A stretch of DNA of 64,000 nt from Bryoerythrophyllum caledonicum (lineage: Eukaryota; Streptophyta; Bryopsida; Pottiales; Pottiaceae): contig OZ020520.1 in the NCBI GenBank assembly GCA_963971425.1, forward strand, positions 5,994,553 to 6,058,552, in the 5' to 3' direction. The translations under genes were made by a program, and so were the position numbers. The notes beneath the pieces were generated by a model. That model worked only from the letters and a program-made list of their open reading frames with translations, made no database searches and was not told the origin of the DNA. This document shows, in pieces, positions 1-16,120 of the stretch (its first letter is position 1; every line of letters begins with the position of its first letter).

Positions 1-100
1 AGTAGGCATTTTCCCCAATATCTGATTGCATTTACATGATTTTTAGGTGGCCAACTTGATGCTATAAACCTCATCCTATGTTGATGTTCATGGTTGACAG

Positions 101-844
101 GATTGGCGCTGAAACCGGGCGTGTCACAGCAAATATTGCTTGTGTTTCAGGTGAAGATCCATATCCTAGAATGTTTTCCGCTGTGTGGAGGCGTGGGATA
201 TCTTTTTCCCTTTGGAATATGGCTTATGGTCTCTGATCAGCTGTCGTGAAACAGGAACGATTCTCTACTGTTTTGAGTAGAGTGCTACCTCATGCCCACG
301 AAGAACCACCCGGAGTTCCAGATGCTGGTGCGCAGGAATCCGCAGGGAAACCCTTCCAGTCGCCTTTTACATCACCGTTGATGAGCGCGCCATCCATCAA
401 GAACTCCGAAACAGAGGTACATTTTGCAAAGACAGGGTTTAGGGTTTAGGGTTCAGTGTCTGAAGCTTTTACTCTTGCACCAGTTCTACACCTCTCCTTC
501 CTCTTCTAGTAAGACTCAAGATTATGCTAACTTTTTACTTGTTTGCGTTGGGTACAGGTGGAGAATTTGCGCACTCAGAATGAGATTCTTCGCACAGTAA
601 TGACACTACCCTCTTCCTTCCAATTACTGTTGATGTTTGCTTCTAAACCTGGGTTATTCTAACCATGCTTTCTCATGACCTTGGTTTGCAGCTTTTGAGA
701 CACCAGGAAAAGATTGAGGATCTGGAGCATGAGAACGAACTGCTTCGAGAGCGGTTGGACATCACCAGGTCTCCAGCTAGTAGAGGTTCTGACTCTAGCC
801 ATAAATGCTTCGATTGCAGAATGCTAGCGCGGAGAAGAAACTGA
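101..844 (+). CDS. 3' end of an unidentified coiled-coil gene (partial)
   Basis: Four exons join in frame through GT–AG introns: 101–150, 241–416, 558–596 and 692–844 (TGA at 842–844). The gene continues upstream of the window. The last two exons form a short leucine-zipper-like coiled coil (heptads around LRTQNEILR and HENELLRERL), followed by a Ser-rich tail ending in a small C/R-rich stretch (CFDCRMLARRRN). The 39-nt exon is flanked by good sites (ACAG/GTGG and ACA/GTAATG). I do not recognise the family; a dimerising or scaffold role is only suggested by the coiled coil. It converges on the minus-strand gene ending at 1141, leaving about 300 bp between the stops. Splicing confidence is good because all three junctions keep phase; function is unknown. 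Confidence 0.6.
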
Positions 845-1140
845 GCATGAACTTAAACCCAACTGGAACGATTCCGGTAGAATGTGACATTTACTCTTTT
901 TCGATATACGGTGTCAGTTTATCAAGTTTGTTAGTTCGTTGCTTCGTTCTAGTTTTCTGTCGCAATGGCAAATATGTGCACATGGGACATCTCGGGGTTA
1001 AGAGTGACAATCTATCATTCCAAAGTTGATGCGAACAGATTACAAAGCGTTGGAAGATTGGATAAAGAAAACTATACAGATTACAATATCACAAACATGA
1101 GACTCTCTCTCCTCTCCTTCCAGAGAGGATTCTAGATCAT

Positions 1141-2759
<1,619 letters not shown>

Positions 2760-2883
2760 GTCTCTCTACTTGATCTGCAAGAGCAGAACTCCACGAAGAA
2801 AATCCACCAGTACGAAACTCTTCAGAGGTTAGTACACTACTTCATCTGCAAGAGCAGGGCTCTCAAAGACAGATATAAATATA

Positions 2884-3032
2884 CACTACTAGCAACCCTG
2901 TCGCCCCTCACTTACTATTTCAAGCAATTTAGAAGTTGGTGAAAAAAAACAAGAAAAGGCATCCTTTTCCACATTCTACGTAAGTGAAGGGCGACACTTT
3001 TCGAGTGAGGAGCGACAGGGTTGCTTGTAGTG
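2884..3032. mobile_element. Small CACTA-like MITE
   Basis: A 149-bp element with inverted ends. The left end reads CACTACTAGCAACCCTGTCG and the right end, reversed, reads CACTACAAGCAACCCTGTCG. Both continue into a C-rich CCTCAC block. The flanking triplets are ATA and ACA, a near match to a 3-bp CACTA-type target duplication. It has no coding capacity. It lies about 125 bp upstream of the SSL start codon, so it may sit in that gene's promoter. The terminal sequence differs from that of the giant CACTA at 14038, so it belongs to another subfamily. Confidence 0.75.
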
Positions 3033-3059
3033 ACACTACTTGATCTGCAAGATCATCAG

Positions 3060-3901
3060 AAGTTAGAATCATCACCCAAATCATATGAACCAACTACAAA
3101 GACACTCACCAGTACCAAGCTCTCCAGATGAGGACACTCACCAGCATGAAGTTTTTTGGAGGCCACGCCTTGTATGCGAAATGGGCCACTTGGACATGCG
3201 AAACTCATGTCCAAGTTTGGTCACTTAATTTACCTCACAGAGGACTCCGTCGTCTCAGGGTGGCACTTTCAAGGCTCTCAGTCCTTTGTTTACAATTATT
3301 TTCTGTGGTTTTGATTAGTCGCGCGACAGGTGGATGTGTCAATGAGCTTTCCCTTCAATGAAGCACTTCCCACTCGTCCTCGACCACCTGATATGGGGAC
3401 TGCTACATTACTTTGTTGGTGGGGAAAGTTACAGCTCTCCCACCTTCATAACATACACCCTCCGATAGGCCATCTTCGCTATCTACAATAATTTAAAATA
3501 AATTAATAACCTAAGGACCAGAACAAAAGAAGAACCGGGATATATTGGGATTCACAAGAAAAGACTCACAGACCAAGGACTTTTATGTTCTGAATCCCGA
3601 TCTGAGCTGCTGGTCGTGGAAACAAGACCTCCGTAAAGACACAAGTGCATGTATTACCAAAAACATCAGTTATCAAGGAAATTATAAGAGTCAACAATTA
3701 TAATTGGAATGAGATTGTTGAGTTCAAATGAAAAATTTGAAGATTCACAGTGACGAGAATGTCGATTCGTACTATCTAAGCTCTATATTACAGCGCACGA
3801 TCCTGCCCTTCCCAAACCTGTCGTTGAACACCCAATCAGCACGATTGCTTAACTTCTTTGGGATGGAATGATTGTTCGTCGCGGTGGGCGCGATGCCTCC
3901 C
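3060..3901. other. Intergenic region between SSL and CDKB1-like genes
   Basis: No supported gene. It contains local repeats of the phrase TGATCTGCAAGA that also flank the MITE, and the downstream region of the kinase gene. Small open frames here look random. Confidence 0.5.
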
Positions 3902-6002
<2,101 letters not shown>

Positions 6003-6452
6003 TGCAAGAGCTCCAAAACCCCTCGTCTGCACTCCACACTCCACTAAAAACCGCTGCGAATGGCTCAATCGAAAGCTAAGCAGGAACGCTACAAATTGCG
6101 AGAAATAGAGCGCGTGTAAAGTGCGTGAAGTGGGAGAGAAGAGCGTCACAAGTTGTGATCACAAGAATGAGGATAGTGTGATCACTCGATTTTCGCAACG
6201 GCTCTTTAGCTTTCGAATGCTCATGCGCGGGCCGAAGACTGGCAACCGGGGTTCCCGGTCATAATTACGACGAGAAAGATGTGCTTTCGTAGATGATGAA
6301 CTGATATCTAGGAATTTACTTGAATTCTTTCTGAACAACTTGTAGATGAGAGGGTTTTCAAGGACTGCCCTGCACTGTCCGCTGTGACGAGAGTCTATGT
6401 TTCGGTTGAGATATCTAGAAGAAGCGAAGATGTAGTCTCACGAATTTGGTGG

Positions 6453-6990
6453 ATGTAAGGGGTTCCTAAAGGCCCGAGGCATTTTCACACCAAAACTGCT
6501 CGTTCTAGTGCAATGAGTAATGAGGTAATCAAAACGTTTTATTTTTACATTTAACCGTTGGATCTAGATTACGGCTTGTTGATTAACGTCCTCACAAAAT
6601 TTCATAAACTTTGATCACACGGATTGAAAGATTATAGTGTTTGAAGTAGAGAAAATCGTTCTTTTTCTTCCCTACTTTGAGTGGATCAGCAGACTTTGAC
6701 TTCACTTGGTGTCAAATTTTGCACTACACAAGGTCTGAAAACATTACCATCATGTTAATCATGATGTTATTTCCTTCTACACCATTTTTTAGAGGTGGAG
6801 AAGGGGTGTAGTCTATTACTTTTTCATAGAATGTCGGATTTAGGAATAATTTGGACTCACACAAAGATTTTAGCAATGTCCATCTAGAGTAGCAATTTCA
6901 AAAAGGAATGTTACAACTTGACACCATAGAAACCTGTCCAAACCTCCAAAAGTCCTTCGAGGGGACTCTTGGGCCTTTAGGGGTTAAGGA
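6453..6990. repeat. Non-coding interspersed repeat, copy A
   Basis: A stretch of about 530 bp bounded by inverted CCTAAAGGCCC-type ends (about 6465 and 6975). Its interior (around 6590–6800, with matched phrases about ACACCATTTTTTAGAGGTGG and GTGAAGTCAAAGTC-like text) is a diverged, inverted copy of the repeat near 43.35–43.56 kb. No coding capacity. Boundaries are approximate. Confidence 0.5.
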
Positions 6991-9900
6991 CGGGTTTATT
7001 TAGGGTAGTACACGACATTGCAGTGGCAACTTCATGCTATGTCTTTTTTGTGTTGTGTGGAGAATGTAGGACACTTGTAGATAACGGATTGACATTCTTT
7101 AGAAACTTAGCTCAAGTTTTGAGATATAGTCTAACCTCAATACTATCACAAGATAACACTATAAAAATAATAACAAGATAACACTATAAAATAATAAAAA
7201 GTAAAGGTTGAAACAAATAATTATTATCAAGATTAGCCATTGAAGAGAAGTTCAAAATTAAAAAGGATATAAGCTAGAAAACACCACTAATTTTATGATA
7301 GAAACCAAGGATATGGAAACTTCAAACTTCCTATCCAGAATGAAATAAAAGATAGAAGCCAGAACACATCATTCTTGGGTGCTTTAGAACTTCATGCAAG
7401 ACTAGATATGGAAAATTCACCTGCATAACTTGTTTCTTTTTTTCAACTTGCAAGGAATGAATGGTCTGTGCAAGACGATCTAGCATCTTGTTGCTCATAC
7501 TCTCGGGCAAGGATGAATCATCAAAGGGGAAGAAAGGCCAGAGAGCTTGCAAGGAACCAGGGTTTGGTGAGGGTCAGCAAGGGCTTAAGCCAAAGGGCTT
7601 ACATCACCAATTAGTTATGTAACATCGATGCAATTGGCGATTCTAAACTTTCAATGGGCAATTATAAAGTTTTGGCACTTTTTGGCCAAGGGTGACGGGA
7701 GAGGTCACCAAGATGTCATCCATCCGGTCACTTAATCATCTATGCAGCTTATTATTGTCACACTTACACTAAACTTTCTGAAAAAAATAAAATAATATTG
7801 TCAAGGGTGATAGAGATATTAACAAAGGGGTTTTGAACTAGGAAAATCAGTTTCAAGGTTTTGGGTGGTAATATCAAGGTGTTCAATCAACAAGGGTGAT
7901 ATTATCAAGGTTAGACTATACTTGGATTAGGTGGATGGGAACGCTATATAGAGGAGCCCATTTGTTGATAATAGTTGATAGCGAGAAGAGTGAAGAATTC
8001 AAGATTCACCGTGGTGTTCGATAAGGGTGTCCAATAACGCCATACTTGTATCAATTCATTGCAGACATCATAGGATACATGTCCTCATATGAGAAGTATG
8101 GTATTGAAGGACTCACAATGCCGTATGGCAATGACGAGACCTTGTGAGGAATTGGAGAGTGTTCGGGGTGAGTTGATAAGAAAGATCTAAAATTAGCAAG
8201 AAGTTTTAAATATAATTTTTTTCAAATTTCGGATTTAAATACTAGATTTTCTAGAGTAGACTATCTAAATTTGGAAAATATATGGATCTATTCCCGTGGA
8301 ACATTTTACTCATTTCCCCTTTTTATGAATGTAAATGATTTTCAAATCATTGGAATTTCAAAGATAAACTATAAAATTTGGAAAAGCAGAGGTTCCATTA
8401 TCATGGAAAATGACACAAATTCCCCCTTTTTGCAGATGTAAATGATAGCCTTTTTTGTCTCTAGGTTATTCCGTTGGATGATAAATTGACGCGAGGTTGT
8501 GAAAGTTGGAACAAATGAAACGGGAGACACATACACAATGACAAAGTCGTGAAGTGGCATAAACATTGAACCTATGGATAGATGATTCAAAAAAAATATG
8601 CGAACATGATACGGGGCAAAGACAAAACACATCAATATTTGCCAGTTGTATACAATCAGTGTTATAGCAACGTCCCTAGTTCTTGTCTGCCTACAAAGTT
8701 TCAAGCAAACTTCTACAACATCATTTCTCTAACAACGGATATGAGTTCCTTGAAGTTGAGTATTGCGGCATCAACAAATAATTTCTCAAGTTTGTAAAGT
8801 TTGCACATGACTCCATAGACAAAGTATAAATGCTTGCAATAAACCCAAGACCGGCAAAATTGATTGACCATTGCCTACATTGAAACAAAGTCTGGACATG
8901 TTGAAGCCGGAATTGAGTTCGACGTAACATGCTCCAAGGCGTGAGTAGTAGAGGAGTCAACCTCAAGATCTACAATGAAGTCAATTCAGTGAAGGCTAAC
9001 ATTGGGCGCATCCAAATCATTGCCTTCATCGTAGGGCGGACCCCAATTGATGAAGTTGGGCAATTAGCCCGTCAGAACGACGCTTCACCACTTTGGTAAA
9101 CCAAAACATGGGATGTTTATTAGCGTCCATTTGAACTAGGTATGCAAGGAGGCCAACACCATCAAAATTGGTTGATTGGAAGTGTTGATGGGAAGACATT
9201 TCTCGCTCTTGTGGAAGCTAGAAACCAGCGCGCTTAAGGGCAATGTCCTCGACCGCTTGAAATTGGTCCTTCTTAACATGCCAGATTTATGGCATGTTAT
9301 TCAGGCAAGTAAAAACCCACTTTTTGCAAGAGCCCAATACACAATGATAAACATCGTTGGGGCAGAAATAGAACCCATGTTGCAAGAGTCTACCAATGTG
9401 ATAGTTCATCAACTTTCTAATGTTACGGTGTATGTGGGATATAATGAGGCCTTTCTTTGTTTGGATGATATTCATTGTGCATTGCTTCCTTGAGAGGCCC
9501 AACGTGCTACACTGGAGCAATGTTAAGGTACTTAGGTGATATACCAATTGGTAACATCACGGTTGGATTCCTCTACCTCGCAACATGAGTAAGTCGATTG
9601 TGCCCGACAATAACGTTGTTCATACATTCGGGACTTGGAGAATCGCATATGCCGGTAGTTAGATTGACATCCACATCTAGGTCCGCACGAGCACCAACCT
9701 CTTAAAGAACTTCACAAGTCCTTTAGGCCTTGGCCGACTTGGTCTCCACTTGGGGACAAAAGAAATTGATCCTCTTCGGGGGAAGGCGGGGTGAGTTGAA
9801 GTTCAATCATGAGGGTATGTGGTTGATCTTTTGTCATGTGCATTGCATTCTAATTAGATTGATAGGAGACGTGATTTATTGCAGATTCTTAAAGAAATTG

Positions 9901-10170
9901 TCACTTGAATACATGTTCATATAGTTGAAGAAAAGAAGAAAAGAAGGAAATGCAACTCTTCATTTTTCAAGTATTAAGCAGTTGATGAAGGCAATGATGG
10001 GAAGACGCAAGGCCTAGAGGATGACTTAGAAGATATCCCTTGTGCCGTATCGTTAGAGATAGGTGAAGGTGAAAGTTTACCAAATATTTCAGAGGATGGT
10101 GCAACGCCATGAGTACATAAGGAAGACAACATCAATGACAAGGGACAAGGACATGGAGGGCTCGAATGTT
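6991..10170. other. AT-rich intergenic DNA, no supported gene
   Basis: Roughly 3.2 kb of AT-rich sequence with only short, random-looking open frames. Parts of 8.7–9.8 kb may be very old retroelement remains, but I see no diagnostic motif on either strand. Confidence 0.4.
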
Positions 10171-10179
10171 CAAAAGTGT

Positions 10180-11200
10180 GCTCTAGGGGGCCGCCAACAC
10201 CGGCACCCCTTAAGGAGTGCCTACAAGAAATTCCAAGGCACATTAAAAAGGAGTGCCATTAACGACATTCTGTTGGTGCTGAATGATGATTCTATTTTCT
10301 TTAAACCTTGCAATAGACCTTGTCATGTACTTTCCAAAATAGTGTGAAGCGTTAGAAATTGAGCTTGGAGGAGTATATTATGCGCAGATGAAGTATGCCA
10401 ACACAAAACTTTATTCAAACGTTATTCTCTCATCCAATATCCATTTCAAATATGGAATACCATTTTAGAAACTGCATCAAATTTTCAAGAGCGTAGTCTA
10501 GGGGGCGGTGGACACCAACACTTCCTTAGGAGTGCCTATAAGAAAATTCAAGGCACATTAAAAAGGGGTCCTATTAACGGCACTCCCTTGGTAGTGAATG
10601 ATAAGTCCAGTTTAATTAAACCTTGCTACAGAGCTTGTGACACACTTTCTAAAATGGCGTGGCATGTTAGAAATTGAGCTTCAAAGAGTGTATTATGTGT
10701 GGATGAAGTATGACAACACAAAACTTAATTTATGCATAACTCTCTCATCTAAGCTCCATTGCTATTGTGCCACATTATTTAAGAAATTTCATCAGACTTT
10801 TTAGAGAATGTTTTAGAGGGCGGCTCGTATCGGCAATCCTTTAGAAGTGCCTACAAGAAACTCCAAGGTACATTCAAGAGGGATGCCATTAGGGGCACCC
10901 TCGTGATAGTGAATGATAAGCCCACTTTATTTAAACCCTACTACAGAGCTTGTGATGCGCTTTCTAAAATGGCCTAGCACAGAAGGAATTGAGCTTTGAA
11001 GAGTGTATTATGTGCGGATAAAGTATGTCAATACAAAACTTCATTCATGCATAACTCTCTCATCCAAGCTCTATTGCTATTGCGCCATACCATTTTAGAA
11101 ATTTCATCAAATTTTCAAGAGCCTGCTCTAGAGGGTAGTCGACACCAGCACTCCTTTGGAAATGCCTACTAAAGCTCCATGGCACTTGCCTTTAACGGAT
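10180..11200. repeat. About 316-bp tandem repeat, three copies plus a fragment
   Basis: Copies begin near 10180, 10498, 10812 and 11127 with the shared phrase GGCGG..CACC..CACTCCTT(A/T)(A/G)GAGTGCCTAC. The units also share AAGGCACATT, a TTTAAACC block and TTGAGCTT(G/T)..AGTGTATTATG. They are clearly diverged from one another. No protein is supported. The array lies just beyond the 3' side of the gypsy pol remains, so it could be LTR- or UTR-derived; that link is a guess. Confidence 0.75.
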
Positions 11201-11960
11201 ATTTAACAAAATCTGGTCAAGATCACCATTTGTGGACCGATTAGACTCTGAATTCTTATCTACTACCAGCCGATGCTTGTAAGTTCTTTTCGTATGGAAA
11301 TTTCAAACAGTCATAACTTACTCAAATTTTGTCCAAAGCAATCTTACGAGGTGTTTTTTGACATCTACATTTATTGTAGATGCCAAAAAACATCTCATAT
11401 GCTCCATTTGGATAGAAAATGAGTGAGTTAGGCACTTTAGAAGATTAATGATAAGACGCTTTGGCAGCTCTCGGCTGGCAGCCAACCACTATTTCTGGAC
11501 TTTCATTTGTCCATATTTTGTAAAATATCCGTTCTTTGGATTTGTTGTGCACAACCGCATCGTGCCAAAATAACATTGTGCTAGTCATGTGAGAGCGCAT
11601 AGTTAGGGACAACTCCAGAGTAACGGTGACAAAACCACCATCGTTACCTCCGTCAAACAATAAATCAACACACACGTACACACTATTAGCAATCTAGACT
11701 TAGAGAAAAGAAATAAATGACTCATAACCTCGTACATCAAGAAGTAGTAAGCGGTCAACAAGTACCCCTTTATTTATCCCCTTCGTCTGCGTTGAAGTCC
11801 CTTTGACACCGGCGAACCACACAATTATATTGAACTGCATGATAATCGTGAATGAAAACCTCTCAAGACCATAGAATCAATGTGATCCACATGAAAAGAC
11901 GTTAAAAGACTCCATAATCAAAGTATAGGTTGGGTGCAAGTAGAGCTTTATCATTAATTG
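11201..11960. other. Non-coding region next to the gypsy 3' end
   Basis: AT-rich sequence between the tandem array and the PHD-finger end of the gypsy pol. A 3' LTR is expected hereabouts for a minus-strand element, but I could not match it to a partner near 62 kb, so no LTR is called. Confidence 0.35.
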
Positions 11961-11963
11961 CCT

Positions 11964-14037
11964 CTAATACATTTTTAATGCTGGAATTAAACATTCTAAA
12001 TGCCACCCCGTAGAACAAAAGTCACAAAGAATCATTGTGGCTGCCCGATTGGCACTACCACATAATCGACAACGTAATCCAGCATAGACGTGAGAGAGGC
12101 CAGATGTACGATCCCATCTATGTATGGAAAGTGGCAAGGAGCGTAATTGCGTGTGTAATCCTTCCACATCTTACCATCATGACCCTCCAGCACTAGCACA
12201 CTTGACTCCTTTACGTCACGAACTCGTAAAATCACACGTCCCGCTGTCACATCCAAGGTGGTGGGCGTTGTTTGCTATAAATACACATAGTCTCCAATAG
12301 TGAAACTCCCGCACTTGTGGTCGGTAACCACCTCCCCGTATTGTAGCATAGTGCAACGTATTTTGATGTTGAGAAATGGAGTGATTCTCCAATACCATAA
12401 GCGTCACCTTTTTGAACAAATCTGCACGTTGTTCATACACTTGAGTCCACGTGTTTGGATTGTCTATGTTAGCCAACACGATGTCAGCATCTGCTTGAAT
12501 GACCTTTGGTAAAATCGGGTGCCTTCCAAACAGTAGATAACAAGGTGAAAAAGACGCCAAGGATGCTTGTTTGCTAAACCGATAGCCCATTGCTATCCAC
12601 GGTAACTGCAAATTCAATCCTGGTCATGTCCCTTCTTTGACCTGTACTTCCGGAGCTCCCTCTTTACAATTTGCACAATATGCTCCGCCAATCTATCTAC
12701 TTCGAGATGATCCCTCGGAGTAGCGCCATGATTAATCATCGCTTGCTCACACAACATTTGAAACTCATCCAAGAATTCTCTCCCATGGATTGTGAGCACC
12801 TCCGCTAAAGCTCCAATGCAACTTAGAACACGATCAAGATAAGAGTAAACGACCCCCTCACTGAATTAATCAGGCAATGCGACTTACTCTATCCATTTTA
12901 AAAAATGTTTAATGATCACCAACACATACTTGTTGTGTCCAAGTGTCACTGGCAACGAACCTGCAAAATTCAACATCCACTGGTATCCTAAGCCCAAAAT
13001 TGGAAATGATTGCAATTGTGGCATTAGAGCGTAAAAAAATGCTTGCACACAATTACACACGATACATCGGGCTACCAATGCTTCGACTTGTGACTTCATC
13101 CCTCCCCACTAATAATGAATTTGTAGTAAAGTATAGGTCCTACGTACTCCCAAGTGTCCAAAATCCTTATGTGCATGCTTGATCAGCTTCACCCTCTCCG
13201 TCAGAGCGAACACCACCTTCTTGGTACCATCCGACTACACCCTAACAAGATAAGTCCTCCCCCACACGAACTGTTTGGCTCGTTGTAAGACCCGATCTTT
13301 CTCCTTAGCGGACTATGTTGGCACTACTTCTCCATGCTTTGGAAATTGCATCACATTTGTATCTTCAAAGATGTCTCTGGCGCCTCCAGACTCCTCACCT
13401 TTATCTTCATCTACCATGGCCACAATATATTCCTTGGTGGGATTTCCATGCATTGCCAACACTTCTAAAAACGCCAAACAATGCCAACGTGGCAACGGAT
13501 CGGCCTCACCCTCACCGTGCCACCTAATGTCTGTGACATCGTTTTGGTTTGGAAATTGGATTGCGGCTAAGGCCGTCAGCATCCATGTTCACTAACCCCA
13601 CCCTATGAACTACCTTGAAGTCATACTCCATCAACATCAAGGCCCACCGCGTTAGTCTCTTTGTCAATTTGTCAAATTCCATCAACCACTTCAACGGTTG
13701 ATGATCTGTCACCAACAAAAACTTGTTACCATAAAATATAACACCTGAAATGGGCAATTTTCCACACCAGAGCCAAGCACTCTCCTTCGTAAGAGCAATA
13801 TTGAGCCCCCACATTTTTGTTGGACCGACTCGCGTAGGCAATCACAAACTTCTTCCCATCATCATCCATTTGCGTCAACTCCGTGCCAATCCCTAACGTA
13901 CTCCAATTTGTGTGTAGCTGATAAGTCCTCCCTGCTATTGGCCTTTTAAGTATCGGTGTTGATGCTATACAGTCCTTCAATTGTTAAAAAGCCCTCTCTT
14001 GTTCATTTGTCCAAATCCAAGGTTGATCATTCCTTGT
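11964..14037 (-). pseudogene. Ty3/gypsy pol, 3' half: RNase H, integrase, PHD finger
   Basis: Minus-strand pol remains, N to C from high to low coordinate. RNase H begins at the 14037 break (…WTNEQERAF), followed by LKDCIASTPILKRP and YQLHTNWS..GIGTELTQ, then SNKNVGAQYCSYEGECLALVW, DHQPLKWLM and VNMDADGLSRNP. An H2C2-type linker and integrase core follow at about 13.1–12.88 kb (LGYQWMLNFAGSLPVT..NKYVLVIIKHFLKWIE), where the usual first catalytic Asp (xDFAG) is Asn. Then an integrase tail, and at about 12.09–11.99 kb a Cys4-His-Cys3-like PHD finger (CRLCG..MILCDFCSTGWHLECL). A TAA at 13986–13984 sits where CAA is expected, and several frame changes occur. Dead copy. The frame continues without loss at 56183 on the other side of the giant CACTA. 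Confidence 0.88.
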
Positions 14038-14064
14038 CACTATAAGAAACCCGTGTTTTTTGTC

Positions 14065-16120
14065 ACGTCCTGAATCATGTCCCAAGAGACATGTAGACAT
14101 CCGAATTTACATCCCTCTGATGTACCAGCGCGTGTAACACGCTATAACGCGTGGGGACAACACCAAAAACGCGAGGACATCCCTGCGACAGGGACGATTT
14201 TCGGAGATTTTGGGAGGCTGGAAATGGTGCCAACTGGTCGCCACGTAGACGACACCTAAGCGGCAGGATGACGGGCAGTGCCACATGGCCGGGAAATTCA
14301 TCCTCTCCATTGGTGACGTGGCATGTGACGTGGACCCACGTGGCCTCTGATGTGGACCCGAGAAAGAGTGACGTGGCGTGCCACCTCAGCAGAGATTTGT
14401 GTCGTTTTTTTTTTAGATTCGTGTTTGCTGGGACGTCACTGGGAACATGGCTGCGTTTTACAAAACGTCCCAGATTGACGTGGAGATGTCGACGTGGATG
14501 CCTACAGCGACGCGTACTGGCTGTGGATGTTCGTTTTGTCGAACATTGCCATGTTGCACAGGACATATCCATAGACATGACCTGTCCATAGACATGACCA
14601 AGTTCTGAGGTACGTTGCTTATCCATGTACGTGGTTATAGAAGGTGTCATCGCGGATGTCTCATAAAATTTATGCGTGTCTGACGTGACATCTCCTGAGA
14701 CATGGTATTGTTCACGGCGTGTATTTGATGATGTTTTGGAGGATACGAGACGTGCTGTAGAAGACACGAGTACTGTCTATGTGGACGTCGTTGTGAACGC
14801 GCGGACGTCTATATGATGACGTCATAATGTTCTTCAGGACGTCTCTGAAAACATCTACAAATTTATGGATGTTATGAAATACGTCGTCGTGACCCTACAA
14901 TAGTCCCTGAAAACATCTGTGCGTCATGTGCGACGTGTTACCAAGACATCAACGACGACATGTAGACGTCGCGAAAGACATCCACTCGCCATGTCATAAG
15001 TGTTACTGAAGACATCATCACGTAGACCCAGACGTCCGAGAATACATCCGCACGTCTATCTGATCCGAGAAAGCTGAGACTGAACCCTTGAAAAGTAGAC
15101 GTCTCATAAAACATCCCCATGTCACTAAAGAAGTGCGTTCAAAGACATCATCATGATCACCCAGACGTCCTAGAGAACATCCTATTGTCACGTTGGACGT
15201 CCTAGATGGATATCATGCATATCACATAGCCGTCCCACAAAACATTGCCTTGTCATAGAACAATTGTTATGAAAGACATCACCATGTTCACTTAGACATC
15301 CATAAAAACATGACCACATCACGTCCAACGCGTTAAATGAACATGAACCTCATCACACAGCCGATGTAGGTAACATCCACTTGTCACATAAGAATAATTC
15401 TGCAGAACGTCATCGTGATGACGCAGACGTCTACGGTAACATTCTAACGTCATGTCTAATAGGGGGCATGAACATCGTCCTCAACACATACTCGCCGCAG
15501 AGAACATCCTCATGTCAATAAACAATTGTCATAAAAAACATCATCATGATTACATAGTCGTCCGGGATAACATTCCCACGCTATGGACAATGTCTTCCAG
15601 GGAACATCGAAGCATATACGTAGACGTCCCACGTAGCATACTAACGTGACCATGCATACATTCACTAGGACATCGCGGGCGTCCCCCCAGACATCCCCGT
15701 GTCATAATCTAGATGTCATACAATACGTCTCTTCTAACATTCAGGTAACCACGTCTTCCACTGGCTCCAATGTCTTCGCAGCTTGTCGATGCTCGCATGT
15801 GTGCATCATTAATTTCCATGCTTGTCCATTGCTCCACCTATTCAACATGCCAACAATGCCTTCGGTTAAACTAGTGATAGAGTAGTATACATTATTGCAT
15901 TAGTTACCAATCGCAGGACCATCATAAGATACATGGTCCAATCGTGCATGCACACATATCCTTAATCATGAACTATTTCGACGTTCGGGATGACTGACAC
16001 TTTGGTATACATGCTACAATATGGGCCAAGACGTCCGCAGAGATGTTCTACCAGACGTCGTACGCTGGCATGGAAACGTCCACGTGTTTCCGCGGACGTC
16101 TTCAGAGACATTTGCAATAA
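14065..16120. repeat. Left subterminal repeats of the CACTA element
   Basis: Very dense short motifs built on GACGTC, GATGTC and ACATCC in both orientations, spaced roughly 10–40 bp for about 2 kb. CACTA elements carry such subterminal repeats as binding sites for the TNPA-type protein. The same vocabulary recurs at 54.78–56.1 kb and inside introns of both transposon genes. Open frames here are chance products of the repeats. Confidence 0.85.

Noticed and set aside
432-455. Telomere remnant (TTTAGGGTTTAGGG)
   Set aside because: Only two to three units, inside an intron just after a splice donor; similar telo-boxes are common in plant genes.
8369-10347. Several 80–110-residue open frames
   Set aside because: AT-rich intergenic sequence; no motif, no splice-consistent partners, overlapping frames on both strands.
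14075-14767. 230-residue minus-strand open frame and overlapping plus-strand frames
   Set aside because: They lie in CACTA subterminal repeats, overlap on both strands and contain no domain.
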